Shown: one piece after another, positions 44,253-53,278 of the stretch | How positions within the stretch are numbered: position 1 is the stretch's first letter | How the letters are laid out: each line of letters opens with the position of its first letter | NCBI RefSeq assembly: GCF_013410375.1 | Contig: NZ_JACCFL010000001.1 | Location: 1,798,001 to 1,862,000, forward strand | Direction of reading: 5' to 3' | Length of the DNA stretch: 64,000 nt | Source of the DNA: Leifsonia shinshuensis | Lineage (GTDB): Bacteria; Actinomycetota; Actinomycetes; Actinomycetales; Microbacteriaceae | Translations under genes and position numbers: made by a program | Notes under the pieces: generated by a model | Told to the model about the DNA's origin: nothing | Seen by the model: the letters and a program-made list of their open reading frames with translations, nothing else | Database searches by the model: none

Positions 44253-45254
44253 ATGACCAGCACCGACACCGCGTCCCTCTTCCTCCACCCCGACCGGAAC
44301 CTGGCCATGGAGCTCGTCCGGGCGACCGAGGCCGCCGCCATCCGGGCGACGCCCTGGATCGGCCGGGGCGACAAGAACGCGGCGGACGGCGCGGCCGTGG
44401 ACGCGATGCGCAAGTTCCTCGGCACGGTCAACTTCGACGGGCTGATCGTGATCGGCGAGGGTGAGAAGGACAACGCCCCGATGCTGTTCAACGGCGAGCA
44501 CGTCGGCAACGGCCGGGGACCCGCCTGCGACATCGCAGTGGACCCGATCGACGGCACGTCGCTCACCGCGGCCGGCCGCCAGAACGCGCTGTCGGTGATC
44601 GCGGTGTCCGACCGCGGCACGATGCTGGACGCCTCCAGCGTGTTCTACATGGACAAGATCGTCACCGGGCCGGAGGGCCGCGGCGTCGTGGACCTGTCGC
44701 AGCCGATCGGCGACAACATCCGCGAGCTGGCGAAGGCCAAGGGCAAGCCGGTCGGCGAGATCCGCGTGGCCGTGCTCGACCGGCCGCGCCACGAGGGCCT
44801 GATCGAGGAGATCCGCGCGGCGGGCGCCGGAACGCGCCTCATGCTCGACGGCGACGTCGCCGGCGGCATCAACGCGGCCCGCTACGAGTCGCGGATCGAC
44901 CTGTGCGTCGGCATCGGCGGCAGCCCGGAGGGGATCACGACCGCGTGCGCGATCAAGGCGATCGGCGGCTTCATGCAGGGCAAGCTGGCGCCGAAGGACG
45001 ACGCCGAGCGCGCAGGCGGGATCGCCGCGGGCCTGGACATGGACCGCATCTACGGCGCCGACGACCTGGTGAAGGGCGACAACACGTTCTTCGTCGCGAC
45101 CGGCGTCACCGACGGCGGCCTCGTGGAGGGCGTCCGTCGCAAGGGCCCGATCATCCGCACCGAGTCGATCGTGCTGCGCTCCAAGTCCGGCACCATCCGC
45201 CGCGTGGTCGCCGACCACCTCGCCGAGAAATGGCTGTCGGCCGACGAGCTGTAG
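44253..45254 (+). CDS. glpX: Fructose-1,6-bisphosphatase, class II
   Basis: The protein has 333 residues. The metal-binding motifs GEGEKDNAPML and VDPIDGTSL and the GIGGSPEGI loop are typical of GlpX. It makes fructose 6-phosphate in gluconeogenesis. ATG 44253 has GGAGGAC 5 nt upstream and a TACACT -10 about 50 bp upstream (44197-44202), so this gene has a normal leader. A family B repeat follows the stop. Confidence 0.95.
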   Translation: MTSTDTASLFLHPDRNLAMELVRATEAAAIRATPWIGRGDKNAADGAAVDAMRKFLGTVNFDGLIVIGEGEKDNAPMLFNGEHVGNGRGPACDIAVDPIDGTSLTAAGRQNALSVIAVSDRGTMLDASSVFYMDKIVTGPEGRGVVDLSQPIGDNIRELAKAKGKPVGEIRVAVLDRPRHEGLIEEIRAAGAGTRLMLDGDVAGGINAARYESRIDLCVGIGGSPEGITTACAIKAIGGFMQGKLAPKDDAERAGGIAAGLDMDRIYGADDLVKGDNTFFVATGVTDGGLVEGVRRKGPIIRTESIVLRSKSGTIRRVVADHLAEKWLSADEL

Positions 45255-45264
45255 GCCGCGTCAC

Positions 45265-45323
45265 GCGATTCGTGCCGAATGTCGCGTTAGCGCGCCGCAT
45301 TCGCGACATTCGTGACGAATCGT
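45265..45323. repeat. Family B palindromic repeat, copy 3
   Basis: GATTCGTGCCGAATGTCGCG and CGCGACATTCGTGACGAATC are near-exact reverse complements around a short spacer. It lies between the convergent glpX and rmuC genes and matches the 60-bp units at 15821-15945. Confidence 0.75.
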
Positions 45324-45340
45324 GAGGGGCGGGCTCCGCG

Positions 45341-46774
45341 TCAGGCGGCGCCGGAGTCCTCGTCGCGCTCGGCGGCGCGGGCCTGCTCCTCGATCGCGAG
45401 CTTGTCGATGCCGTGCATGTCGCGCGCCTCACCGGCGTCCGGCGCCTCCACCCGCAGGCGGGCGCCGGCCTGCGCGTCCAGCTCCTCCACCAGCTCGAAC
45501 GCCGTGAGCTCGCGCGGCGCCTCTTCGATGCCCTCCAGCACGCCGATGACCTTGGACTCGTCGAGGGCGCCCAGCTTGCGCGCGGCCGGGAAGACCTGGC
45601 GCTCGAAGGAGCCGACGAAGCCGTTGTAGTCCTTGACGGTGCGCTCGATGGAGCGGCCGAGCTTCTCTATGTGGCCCGCGGTGGTGCCGAGCCGGCTGTA
45701 GAGGGTGCGGCTGAGGTCGAAGAGCTGCTTGGCCTCCTGCGTCAGCACGTCCTGCTGCCAGCTGAACGCGACGGTCTTGAGCACCGACCACAGCGTCACC
45801 GGGGAGGCGAGCGCCACGCGCTTGCCGAAGGCGAACTCCATGATCGACGGATCGGCCTCCATCGCCGACGACACCAGCGACTCGCTCGGGATGAACGCGA
45901 TGACCAGCTCGGGGGAGGACTCCAGCCCGGTCCAGTACGCCTTGCTGCCGAGCGTCGTGATGTGGTCGCGCACCGCCTTCACGTGCTGCTTGAGCAGCGC
46001 CTCGCGCTGCGCGCCCTCCGGGCCGGTCGCGGTCGCGGGGATCTGGCTGGCCTCCAGGTAGGCGTTGAACGGCACCTTGGCGTCGAGCGCGATGCTCTTG
46101 CCGCCGGGGAGCCGGATGATCATGTCGGGTCGCCCGGCGCCGGACTCGGAGTGGATGCTCGACTGCACGTCGAAGTCGACCCGCTCGATCAGGCCGGCGG
46201 CCTCGACGACGCTGCGCAGCTGCGTCTCGCCCCAGACGCCGCGCGTGCTGTTGGACCGCAGGGCCGACGCCAGCGACTCGGCGGTGCTCCGCAGCCGCTC
46301 CTCCGACTCGGCGGCGGACCGGAGCTGCTGGGCGAGCTGGCCGTGCTGCTGGTGGCGCTGGGTCTCCATCTCGATCACCTTGCGCTGCATGTCGCTCAGG
46401 CTCTCGCGCACCGGGGCCAGCGCCTGCAGGACCTTGCTCTCGGCGCGCTCGCGCTCGCTCTGCGCGAGGGCCTCGGCGCGGTGGCGCTGCTCGGTCTCGC
46501 GCAACTGCTCCTGGACGCCGCGCAGCTGCTCCTGCAGGGAGTCCACGCGGGTGTCGGCGGCGGCGAGCTCGGCGCGGAGCCCGGCCTGGACGGCCGCCTC
46601 GGCCGCGCGCACCTCGAGCAGCTCGTTCTCGTGGCGGGCGGCGACGACCGCGGGGTCCTCCGCCGGGGCGGCCGCCTCGCGGCCCTTCAGCAGCCGCGCG
46701 ACGGCGAATCCCGCTCCCGCGGCGCCGACGACGAGACCGAGCAGGAGGCCGAGGAGGAGAGCGGGAGTGTCCAT
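45341..46774 (-). CDS. rmuC: RmuC family DNA recombination protein
   Basis: The protein has 477 residues. An N-terminal membrane helix (about 5-28) is followed by a long coiled coil (about 45-180) and the RmuC nuclease-like domain (STRGVWGETQLRSVVEAAGL, KSIALDAKVPFNAYLEA, YWTGLESSPELVIAFIPSE). RmuC limits inversions between short repeats; the domain belongs to the PD-(D/E)XK fold. It is preceded by a strong hairpin and the sugar transporter gene. Confidence 0.9.
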   Translation of the reverse strand: MDTPALLLGLLLGLVVGAAGAGFAVARLLKGREAAAPAEDPAVVAARHENELLEVRAAEAAVQAGLRAELAAADTRVDSLQEQLRGVQEQLRETEQRHRAEALAQSERERAESKVLQALAPVRESLSDMQRKVIEMETQRHQQHGQLAQQLRSAAESEERLRSTAESLASALRSNSTRGVWGETQLRSVVEAAGLIERVDFDVQSSIHSESGAGRPDMIIRLPGGKSIALDAKVPFNAYLEASQIPATATGPEGAQREALLKQHVKAVRDHITTLGSKAYWTGLESSPELVIAFIPSESLVSSAMEADPSIMEFAFGKRVALASPVTLWSVLKTVAFSWQQDVLTQEAKQLFDLSRTLYSRLGTTAGHIEKLGRSIERTVKDYNGFVGSFERQVFPAARKLGALDESKVIGVLEGIEEAPRELTAFELVEELDAQAGARLRVEAPDAGEARDMHGIDKLAIEEQARAAERDEDSGAA

Positions 46775-46820
46775 GCGCTCAGTGTCGCAGGGGCCGCCGA
46801 CAACGGCCGCGAACGGCGAC

Positions 46821-46852
46821 GGGCGGGGCGGGAAATAGTTCCCGCCCCGCCC
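46821..46852 (-). terminator. Hairpin terminator after the sugar transporter gene
   Basis: A perfect 14-bp GC-rich stem (46821-46834 with 46839-46852) with loop ATAG lies 26 bp downstream of the transporter stop at 46878. No T tract is present. Confidence 0.6.
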
Positions 46853-46877
46853 GCTCCGCCGACGTCGCCGCGGCGTG

Positions 46878-48338
46878 TCAGCGGCTGTACCGCTCGCGCA
46901 GCTCCGCCTCCAGCGTCTCCAGGCTTCGCCCACGGGTCTCCGGCAGGCAGCGCGCCACGAAGACCACGGCGCCGACGCCGACCACAGCGAACAGGAAGAA
47001 CGTGGGCGAGATCCCGAGCCCGTCGACCAGCTGGGGGAACAGGAACCCGACCAGGAAGTTCGTCAGCCACAGGATGAGCGCGGCGAGCCCGAACGCGGCG
47101 CCGCGGATCCGGGCCGGGAAGATCTCGGCCAGCATCAGCCAGGTCACCGGCGAGACCGCGCCCTGCTGGAAGGCGAGGAAGGTCACCGTCAGCGTGAGCA
47201 CCACGAACGGCAGCGCGGGGGAGCCCGCGAGCAGGGCGGAGGCGCCGCCGACCAGGAGCAGCGAGGTCGTCGTCCCGATCAGTCCGGTGATCAGCAGCGG
47301 CCGCTGGCCCATCCGGCCGAGCAGCGCGATGCCGACGAAGGTGGCGAGCACCGAGATGACGCCGTTGGCGATCTGTCCGATGAGCGCGCCCTGCTGGTCG
47401 AAGCCGGACTTCTGCAGGATCTGAACGCCGTAGTACATGATCGAGTTCACGCCGGTGAGCTGCTGCACCATCGCGATCCCGAGCCCGATGACGAAGACCC
47501 GGCGGATCCACGGGACCGCGAGCTCGCGCAGCAGCGGGGTGCGCACGGCGCGCTCGTCGTGCCGGCGGATCTCCTCCGCCTCGCGCTCGGCCTGGTCCTC
47601 GGCGCGGATGCGGCGCAGCACGGCGACCCCCTCCGCGAAGCGGCCGTGCAGGATGAGCCAGCGCGGGCTCTCCGGGACGACGAGCATGCCGAAGAACAGC
47701 ACCACAGCGGGCAGCGAGGCGACGACGAGCATCCACCGCCAGACGGCGGCGTGCTCGGGCACCAAGGCGGCGAGCACGGCGTTCACGGCGAAGGCCGCCA
47801 GCTGGCCGGACACGATCATGAGCTCGTTCTGGGTCACGATCCGGCCGCGGCGGGCGGCGGGGGAGAGCTCCGCCAGGTACATCGGGACGGTCACGGAGGC
47901 GCCGCCGACCGCGAGGCCGAGGACGAAGCGGGCGGCGATCATGACGGCGATCGTCGGCGCGAACGCGCACCCGATCGCCGCGACGAAGAACACCACGGCC
48001 AGTGCGCCAATGAGGCCGCGGCGACCGCGCCGGTCGGCGATCCGGCCGCCGAGGAACGAGCCGAGCGCCGCGCCGATGAGGAGCGAGGACACCACGGTGC
48101 CCTCCTCCAGCGGGGTGAGCGGCCGCTGGTCGAACTGCATGAACGGAAGGGCGCCGCTGATGACGCCGGTGTCGTAGCCGAACAGGAGGCCGCCGAACGT
48201 GGCGAGGACGGCCACCCGGCGGAGGAACCGGCGGCTGCGGGGGTCGTCGGGACCGGGCGGCGCACCGGCCGGGGACGCCGGGGCGGGTCGGGGCTCCGCC
48301 GCGCCGGCGGACGTCTCCGGATGAGGGGATGCGGTCAT
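46878..48338 (-). CDS. Sugar porter (MFS) transporter
   Basis: The protein has 486 residues and 12 membrane helices. Sugar porter motifs are FGGLLFGYDTGVISGALPF, GGRIADRRGRRG, VPMYLAELSPAARRG, VPESPRWL, QQLTGVNSIMYYG and PETRGRSLE. It should import a monosaccharide or inositol with protons. The first ~40 residues are Ala/Pro-rich. A clear promoter and an operator-like palindrome precede it, so expression is probably inducible. Confidence 0.9.
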   Translation of the reverse strand: MTASPHPETSAGAAEPRPAPASPAGAPPGPDDPRSRRFLRRVAVLATFGGLLFGYDTGVISGALPFMQFDQRPLTPLEEGTVVSSLLIGAALGSFLGGRIADRRGRRGLIGALAVVFFVAAIGCAFAPTIAVMIAARFVLGLAVGGASVTVPMYLAELSPAARRGRIVTQNELMIVSGQLAAFAVNAVLAALVPEHAAVWRWMLVVASLPAVVLFFGMLVVPESPRWLILHGRFAEGVAVLRRIRAEDQAEREAEEIRRHDERAVRTPLLRELAVPWIRRVFVIGLGIAMVQQLTGVNSIMYYGVQILQKSGFDQQGALIGQIANGVISVLATFVGIALLGRMGQRPLLITGLIGTTTSLLLVGGASALLAGSPALPFVVLTLTVTFLAFQQGAVSPVTWLMLAEIFPARIRGAAFGLAALILWLTNFLVGFLFPQLVDGLGISPTFFLFAVVGVGAVVFVARCLPETRGRSLETLEAELRERYSR

Positions 48339-48363
48339 GATCGCTCCTTCGCGTCTTGTTGCT

Positions 48364-48400
48364 ATGTCTGGACATTAGAACGTGACGAGCGAAGTTGCAA
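48364..48400 (-). promoter_or_regulatory. Promoter and palindromic operator of the sugar porter gene
   Basis: On the minus strand TTGCAA (48400-48395) and TAATGT (48377-48372) are separated by 17 bp. The palindrome ATGTC-TG-GACAT (48364-48375) overlaps the -10 and the expected start point. The dyad resembles GntR-type sites. No regulator gene is adjacent. The rest of 48401-48545 holds no gene. Confidence 0.6.
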
Positions 48401-48545
48401 TGCTTATATTCCTGAGGTGTTCATGCCTGATCGGAGAGTGCGTCCACGGGCGGACAGGCCGCCCCGGCGCGCGGGTGCGCAGCGTGTCCGGTCGGACGGA
48501 TGCGCGGAGGCGCGGTGCCGTTGTGCGCGGCGCCGTGGGGCGGGG

Positions 48546-49127
48546 CTACGCCGCTGCGGGCATGCCGATGCGCCCGATGCGGGCGCCGGTGAGGGCGGAG
48601 AGGTCCTCGATCGTCGCGGCCTCGTGGCGGCGCGCGGCGTGCACGACGATGGCGGCGCACGCCTCGGCGTCGGCGAGGGCGTCGTGGTGGTGGAAGTCCT
48701 CGAAGCCGGCCGCCATCGCGGCGACGGGGAGCCGGTACGACTCCAGGTGGTAGGTGCGGCGGGCGACCTGCAGGCTGCACAGGTAGCGGTACTCCGGGCA
48801 GGAGACGTAGGTGGCGGCGCACGCGGCGCGGATGACGCCCATGTCGAAGCCGGCGTTGTGGGCGACGAGGTGGTCGTCCTCCGCGAACTCCACGAGGTCG
48901 GCGAGCTGGTCGACCCAGGTCGCCGCGCCGGCCACGTCCTCCGGGCGGATGCCGTGGATGCGCACGTTCCATTCCTGGAACAGGTCGTGCCCGAGCGGCG
49001 GCCGGATGAACCAGCTCGCCCGGTCGACCACGCGGCCGTCCCGCACCTTCACCAGCCCGACCGAACAGGCGGACGCCGCAGAGGAGTTCGCGGTCTCGAA
49101 GTCGATGGCGGTGAAGTCCAGTGGCAC
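48546..49127 (-). CDS. DnaQ-like 3'-5' exonuclease
   Basis: The protein has 193 residues. DEDDh motifs are Exo I FTAIDFETAN, Exo II HLVAHNAGFDMGVI and Exo III HHDALADAEA. It probably trims DNA or RNA 3' ends as a stand-alone proofreading-type nuclease; no polymerase or BRCT domain is attached. It is divergent from a methyltransferase gene, with a double family A repeat between them. Confidence 0.85.
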   Translation of the reverse strand: MPLDFTAIDFETANSSAASACSVGLVKVRDGRVVDRASWFIRPPLGHDLFQEWNVRIHGIRPEDVAGAATWVDQLADLVEFAEDDHLVAHNAGFDMGVIRAACAATYVSCPEYRYLCSLQVARRTYHLESYRLPVAAMAAGFEDFHHHDALADAEACAAIVVHAARRHEAATIEDLSALTGARIGRIGMPAAA

Positions 49128-49169
49128 GCCCGAATGCTCGCACGCCCCACCGACGTCACCCGCTACGCA

Positions 49170-49262
49170 CCGCCGAGTACGCCCGAATTCAGCCGCAAAC
49201 AGCCGAGTACGCGAATTATCTGCGTACTCGGCGGTTTCGCGGCTGAATTCGGGCGTACTCGT
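49170..49262. repeat. Family A palindromic repeat, copy 4 (nested double palindrome)
   Basis: Arms 49174-49196 and 49239-49261 are exact 23-bp reverse complements. Inside them CCGAGTACGC (49203-49212) and GCGTACTCGG (49222-49231) form a second hairpin. This is the most complete copy, left-left-right-right. It lies in a divergent gap, directly before the TAGGGT -10 of the methyltransferase gene. Confidence 0.8.
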
Positions 49263-49282
49263 GGGGGGGTAGGGTCGCGGGT

Positions 49283-50026
49283 ATGCGGGAGAGACGGGAG
49301 CGGGAGGCGCACGCGCGTGCGTTCGACCGCGCGGCGGACCTGTACGACGCGGCGCGGCCGGACTACCCGGCGGACGCGGTCGCCTGGCTCACGGAGGACG
49401 TGACCGGCCCGGTCGTCGACCTCGGCGCCGGCACGGGGAAGCTGACGCAGGCCGTGGTCGGGAGCGGTTTCGAGGTGATCGCCGTTGACCCGTCCCCGCA
49501 GATGCTCGGTGTGCTGGCCTCGCGCGTCCCGGAGGCCGACGCCCGGATCGGGGCCGGCGAGAGCATCCCGGTCCCTGACGCGAGCGCGGGGCTCGTCGTC
49601 GCCGCGCAGGCCTGGCACTGGGTGGACCGCGAGCGCGCCGTCCCCGAGGTCGCGCGCGTGCTCCGGCCGGGCGGCCGGATCGGGCTGGTCTGGAACGACC
49701 GGGACGAGAGCGTCGAGTGGGTCCGCGAGCTCGGCGAGCTGATGGGCGCAGGGGAAGCGCACTTCGGCGAGGAAGAGGAGCCGGCGGTGGGCGCGCCGTT
49801 CGGTGAGCTGGAGCGTCACGACGTGCGCTGGGTGCAGTCGCTCACGCTCGACGGGCTCCTGGACTTGGCGCGCTCGCGCAGCTACTTCATCACCAAGGAC
49901 CCGGACGGCCAAGCCGCCGTCATCGCCTCGCTGCGCCGCCTGCACGCCGAGCATCCCGAGCTGGCGGGGACGGAGCGGATCGAGCTGCCGTACGTCACGC
50001 GCTGCTACCGGGCGACGCTGGGCTGA
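49283..50026 (+). CDS. Class I SAM-dependent methyltransferase
   Basis: The protein has 247 residues. SAM motif I is VVDLGAGTGKLTQAV, acidic post-I VIAVDPSPQML, and motif III region VLRPGGRIGLVWNDRDE. It resembles the YcgJ/UbiE-like methyltransferases of unknown substrate (AQAWHWVD is characteristic). TAGGGT (49270-49275) lies 7 nt before the ATG, so the mRNA is probably leaderless. Confidence 0.85.
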   Translation: MRERREREAHARAFDRAADLYDAARPDYPADAVAWLTEDVTGPVVDLGAGTGKLTQAVVGSGFEVIAVDPSPQMLGVLASRVPEADARIGAGESIPVPDASAGLVVAAQAWHWVDRERAVPEVARVLRPGGRIGLVWNDRDESVEWVRELGELMGAGEAHFGEEEEPAVGAPFGELERHDVRWVQSLTLDGLLDLARSRSYFITKDPDGQAAVIASLRRLHAEHPELAGTERIELPYVTRCYRATLG

Positions 50027-50070
50027 CGCCGGGCGGCCGGTCGCCGTCGCCGCCCGTAGAATGGACGACC

Positions 50071-51144
50071 GTGGCTCTCACTATCGGTATCGTCGGACTC
50101 CCCAACGTCGGCAAGTCGACCCTTTTCAACGCGCTGACCAAGAACGACGCCCTCGCGGCGAACTACCCGTTCGCGACCATCGAGCCGAACGTCGGCGTCG
50201 TCAACCTCCCCGACCCGCGCCTGGAGAAGCTGGCCGAGCTGTTCGGCAGCGAGCGCATCCTGCCCGCGCCGGTGTCGTTCCTCGACATCGCCGGCATCGT
50301 GAAGGGCGCGAGCGAGGGCGAGGGCCTGGGCAACAAGTTCCTGGCCAACATCCGCGAGGCCGACGCCATCGCCCAGGTGGTGCGCGGCTTCTCCGACCCC
50401 GACGTGGTGCACGTCGCAGGCAAGGTGGACGCCGCCGGCGACATGGAGACCATCAACACCGAGCTCATCCTCGCGGACCTGCAGACCCTCGAGAAGGCGG
50501 AGCAGCGCTACGAGAAGGAGGTCAAGGGCCGCAAGCTGGAGCCGGTGGTGCTGGAGACGGCCCGCGAGGCGATCGCGTTCCTGAACTCCGGCAAGCCACT
50601 GTCGGCCTCCACCATCGACCTGGAGCCGATCCGCGAGCTGGGCCTGCTGACCGCGAAGCCGTTCATCTACGTGTTCAACGTGGACGAGGACGTGCTGACC
50701 GACGACGCCCGCCGCGCGGAGTTGGCCGCGCTGGTCGCCCCCGCCCAGGCGGTCTTCCTCGACGCCAAGCTGGAGTCCGAGCTGATCGACCTGGACGCCG
50801 CCGACGCCGCCGAGCTCCTGGCCTCCACCGGCCAGACCGAGAGCGGCCTCGACCAACTCGCCCGCATCGGCTTCGACACCCTCGGCCTGCAGACCTACCT
50901 GACGGCGGGCCCGAAGGAGTCCCGCGCCTGGACGATCCACAAGGGCTGGAAAGCCCCCCAGGCGGCCGGCGTCATCCACACCGACTTCGAGAAAGGCTTC
51001 ATCAAGGCCGAAGTCATCTCCTTCGACGACCTCGTCGACGCGGGCAGCGTCGCCGAGGCGCGGGCGCGCGGGAAGGCGCGCATGGAGGGGAAGGAGTATG
51101 TGATGCAGGATGGGGATGTTGTGGAGTTCCGGTTCAACGTCTAG
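50071..51144 (+). CDS. ychF: YchF/OLA1 family ATPase
   Basis: The protein has 357 residues. P-loop GLPNVGKSTLFNAL, switch region PFATIEPNVG, DIAGIV, then a coiled coil and the C-terminal TGS domain (AGVIHTDFEKGFIKAEVISFDDL). The family is an Obg-related ATPase bound to ribosomes and linked to redox stress. GTG 50071 follows TAGAAT (50057-50062) by 8 nt. It closes the block that is syntenic with M. tuberculosis up to Rv1112. Confidence 0.95.
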   Translation: MALTIGIVGLPNVGKSTLFNALTKNDALAANYPFATIEPNVGVVNLPDPRLEKLAELFGSERILPAPVSFLDIAGIVKGASEGEGLGNKFLANIREADAIAQVVRGFSDPDVVHVAGKVDAAGDMETINTELILADLQTLEKAEQRYEKEVKGRKLEPVVLETAREAIAFLNSGKPLSASTIDLEPIRELGLLTAKPFIYVFNVDEDVLTDDARRAELAALVAPAQAVFLDAKLESELIDLDAADAAELLASTGQTESGLDQLARIGFDTLGLQTYLTAGPKESRAWTIHKGWKAPQAAGVIHTDFEKGFIKAEVISFDDLVDAGSVAEARARGKARMEGKEYVMQDGDVVEFRFNV

Positions 51145-51180
51145 CTGACTCGCACCGCGCCCGGGCCGGAGGTCCCCTCG

Positions 51181-52464
51181 ATGATTTCGCTGAAGCGACG
51201 CCTGTCGACCTTCGTCGCGCACCTCCTCGAGAAGAGCGCGTCCGCTCGCTGGATCCTGCTGAGCACCGTCCTCGCTGCCGTCGGCGTCGTGGGCGTCTTC
51301 GTCGCGATCCCGGCATGGATCAACTGGCTGCTCGCCGCGATCTCGCTGGTCCTCCTCGTGATCGATGTCCGGCGCTACCGGCTGGAGCAGCGGCGGACCA
51401 CCTTCGTGAAGCGGCCGCTGGACGACTTCGCCGACGTGACCGCGAAGCTGGCCGGTGATGAGCGGTGGAACGTCATCCGCGTCCACGGGCAGACCTTCGT
51501 GCACGACACCGGCATGAGCCTCCGCATCGCCGAGGGGCGCCTGAAGGCGGTGGTGCAGCCGGAGCCGTATCAGCTTCCCCGCGACCTGAAGTCGCTCGGG
51601 GGCCGCTACCGCCGGGAGAGGATCGCCAAGGACAGCTCGATCTTCAACGGCCCCGGGCTCGGCTGGGCGAGCGCTGTGACCGAGCTGCCCGCCGAGGCAA
51701 GCACGGTGACGCTGGTCCGCGGCACCTTCTTCGACCGGCTCGCCTCGGACTACTTCGCCGCAGTCGACACGCGGCGCGACGGGTCGGACACGGTTCTCGC
51801 CGGACGGCGGCTGTTCGTCGACCGCCTGACGCGGCTTCGCGACTTCGATGTCAGCTGGCTGTTCAACGGCGTCGGGGTGAGCACGATCGCCGTCACCTCC
51901 GACGGCATGTTCGTCATCACGGAGCAGAGCGTGCGGAACGTCGGCGAGCAGGGTCTCCTCGCCCCGAGCGGTTCGGGCAGTCTCGAACCGAAGGATCTGG
52001 GAGGCGCCGCGTCGATGGACGTCGCGGAACTCTCGATCGCCGGCGCGAACCGCGAGTTGCAGGAGGAGGCGTCGATCGAGCCGGGAGACATCGCGTCGTC
52101 GTACTTCCTCGGCTTCGGCCGCTGGCTGAACAAGGCCGCGAGCCCCGAGGTGTTCGCTGTGACCTTCTTGAACGTGGATTCGCACGAGCTTCGGCGACGC
52201 AAGCGCCGAAACGAGGAGCGGGTGTACGTCGATGGCGTCTCGTTCGTCCGGCCGGCGCTGCCGCCGGACCGCTGGGATCCGTCGCGTGCCGAGCTGATCC
52301 TTCCCCCCGAGGAGCGCGGCCGAGTGTCCCTCCCACTCGGGGTGGCGCTGTCCCTCCTGGCACGTGAGGTGGGCACGGGGCCGCCGGAACTGGCGACCGA
52401 GCTCCGGCGACGGCTGGACGAGTCGTTCGTCGGCTACGAAGCAGAGTCGACGTCCCAGGGCTGA
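51181..52464 (+). CDS. Membrane-anchored NUDIX-like protein
   Basis: The protein has 427 residues. Two membrane helices near the N-terminus (24-43, 46-62) are followed by an unassigned domain (about 75-220) and a NUDIX-like domain (about 230-345). The box E283-x7-R291-E-L-Q-E-E296 keeps the metal-binding REUxEE core, but the usual first and last glycines are replaced (A and S). It could hydrolyse or sense a nucleotide at the membrane. ATG 51181 is chosen; no strong ribosome binding site is seen. No partner genes are obvious. Confidence 0.65.
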   Translation: MISLKRRLSTFVAHLLEKSASARWILLSTVLAAVGVVGVFVAIPAWINWLLAAISLVLLVIDVRRYRLEQRRTTFVKRPLDDFADVTAKLAGDERWNVIRVHGQTFVHDTGMSLRIAEGRLKAVVQPEPYQLPRDLKSLGGRYRRERIAKDSSIFNGPGLGWASAVTELPAEASTVTLVRGTFFDRLASDYFAAVDTRRDGSDTVLAGRRLFVDRLTRLRDFDVSWLFNGVGVSTIAVTSDGMFVITEQSVRNVGEQGLLAPSGSGSLEPKDLGGAASMDVAELSIAGANRELQEEASIEPGDIASSYFLGFGRWLNKAASPEVFAVTFLNVDSHELRRRKRRNEERVYVDGVSFVRPALPPDRWDPSRAELILPPEERGRVSLPLGVALSLLAREVGTGPPELATELRRRLDESFVGYEAESTSQG

Positions 52465-52568
52465 CGCAGTCAGCCGGTGCGGGCCCACGCAGGTGTGCCT
52501 ACCTGGAGGAACGAACAGCGCCCACCGCCGGGGACGCTCGCCGGCGGCGACGTCCGGACCTTGCGCCC

Positions 52569-53192
52569 TTAGTTCTCGACCGTGACGAGCGTGTCCACCT
52601 GCGCCCAATAGAACATCGTCGAGACCACATCAAGGCCGACGTGGACACAGCAATGCGAACCCTGGGTCGTGTAGAGCGGGCTGCCCAGCGGGAACGTCTG
52701 CCACGACGCATCGTGGAAGCCGCAGCCGCCGGCGGTGAAGGGCATCCAATACTGGACCGGGTCATTCCACTGGCCGTTCACGTCGCCACCGGAGAGCACC
52801 GTGTTCTGGGTCTTGTCCAGGATGTGGAAGGTGCCGATCGGAGTCGAGTCGTCCACGTTCGCGATCGCTGATGCGCCGGTGGTGACGGGCCCGTCGGTGT
52901 ACAGGGCTTGACCGTCGCACGCATACAGGTGCTGCTGGCCGATGCTGACGATGATGTGCTTCACTCCGGGCTGGTTTCCCGCGCAGGCCGGAGAGACAGC
53001 AGGGGCCGGCGGCTGCGCCGGGAGGGCGATGGACACCGCGACCGGGAGGGGGACGGCAGGCACCGGAGCCGATGTGTGTTTCGGTGTCGGTCTCGGGGCG
53101 GTCGCTGCGACACTGCACCCGACCAGGGCCGCCAGGAGTGAGGTCGCTCCGGCGACCGCTGCACATCGTCGCAGGTTGATCATGAATGTCAT
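52569..53192 (-). CDS. L,D-transpeptidase (YkuD) lipoprotein with variant active site
   Basis: The protein has 207 residues. A lipoprotein signal (LLAALVGCSVAA, C26) and Pro-rich linker precede a YkuD domain (about 75-207): DSTPIGTFHI, GCGFHDASW (H160) and the catalytic stretch S179-H-C-C182-V-H184. The canonical motif is SHGC(I/V)R, so Gly is Cys and Arg is His here. It would crosslink peptidoglycan 3-3 or attach proteins; the changes may alter activity. ATG 53192 has GAGGA upstream. Confidence 0.75.
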   Translation of the reverse strand: MTFMINLRRCAAVAGATSLLAALVGCSVAATAPRPTPKHTSAPVPAVPLPVAVSIALPAQPPAPAVSPACAGNQPGVKHIIVSIGQQHLYACDGQALYTDGPVTTGASAIANVDDSTPIGTFHILDKTQNTVLSGGDVNGQWNDPVQYWMPFTAGGCGFHDASWQTFPLGSPLYTTQGSHCCVHVGLDVVSTMFYWAQVDTLVTVEN

Positions 53193-53278
53193 GTGATGGT
53201 CCTCGCGAGAGCTCATCCGTACCATCAAGAGTCGACCCGTCGGTGTTCGACGTCAAGTGACCGGGGCGTTCCCGGCAT

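Noticed and set aside
46875..49403. 842-codon plus-strand open frame
   Set aside because: Antisense shadow of the sugar porter and exonuclease genes; low-complexity Arg/Glu/His/Asp-rich translation with no domain, typical of GC-rich opposite-strand frames.
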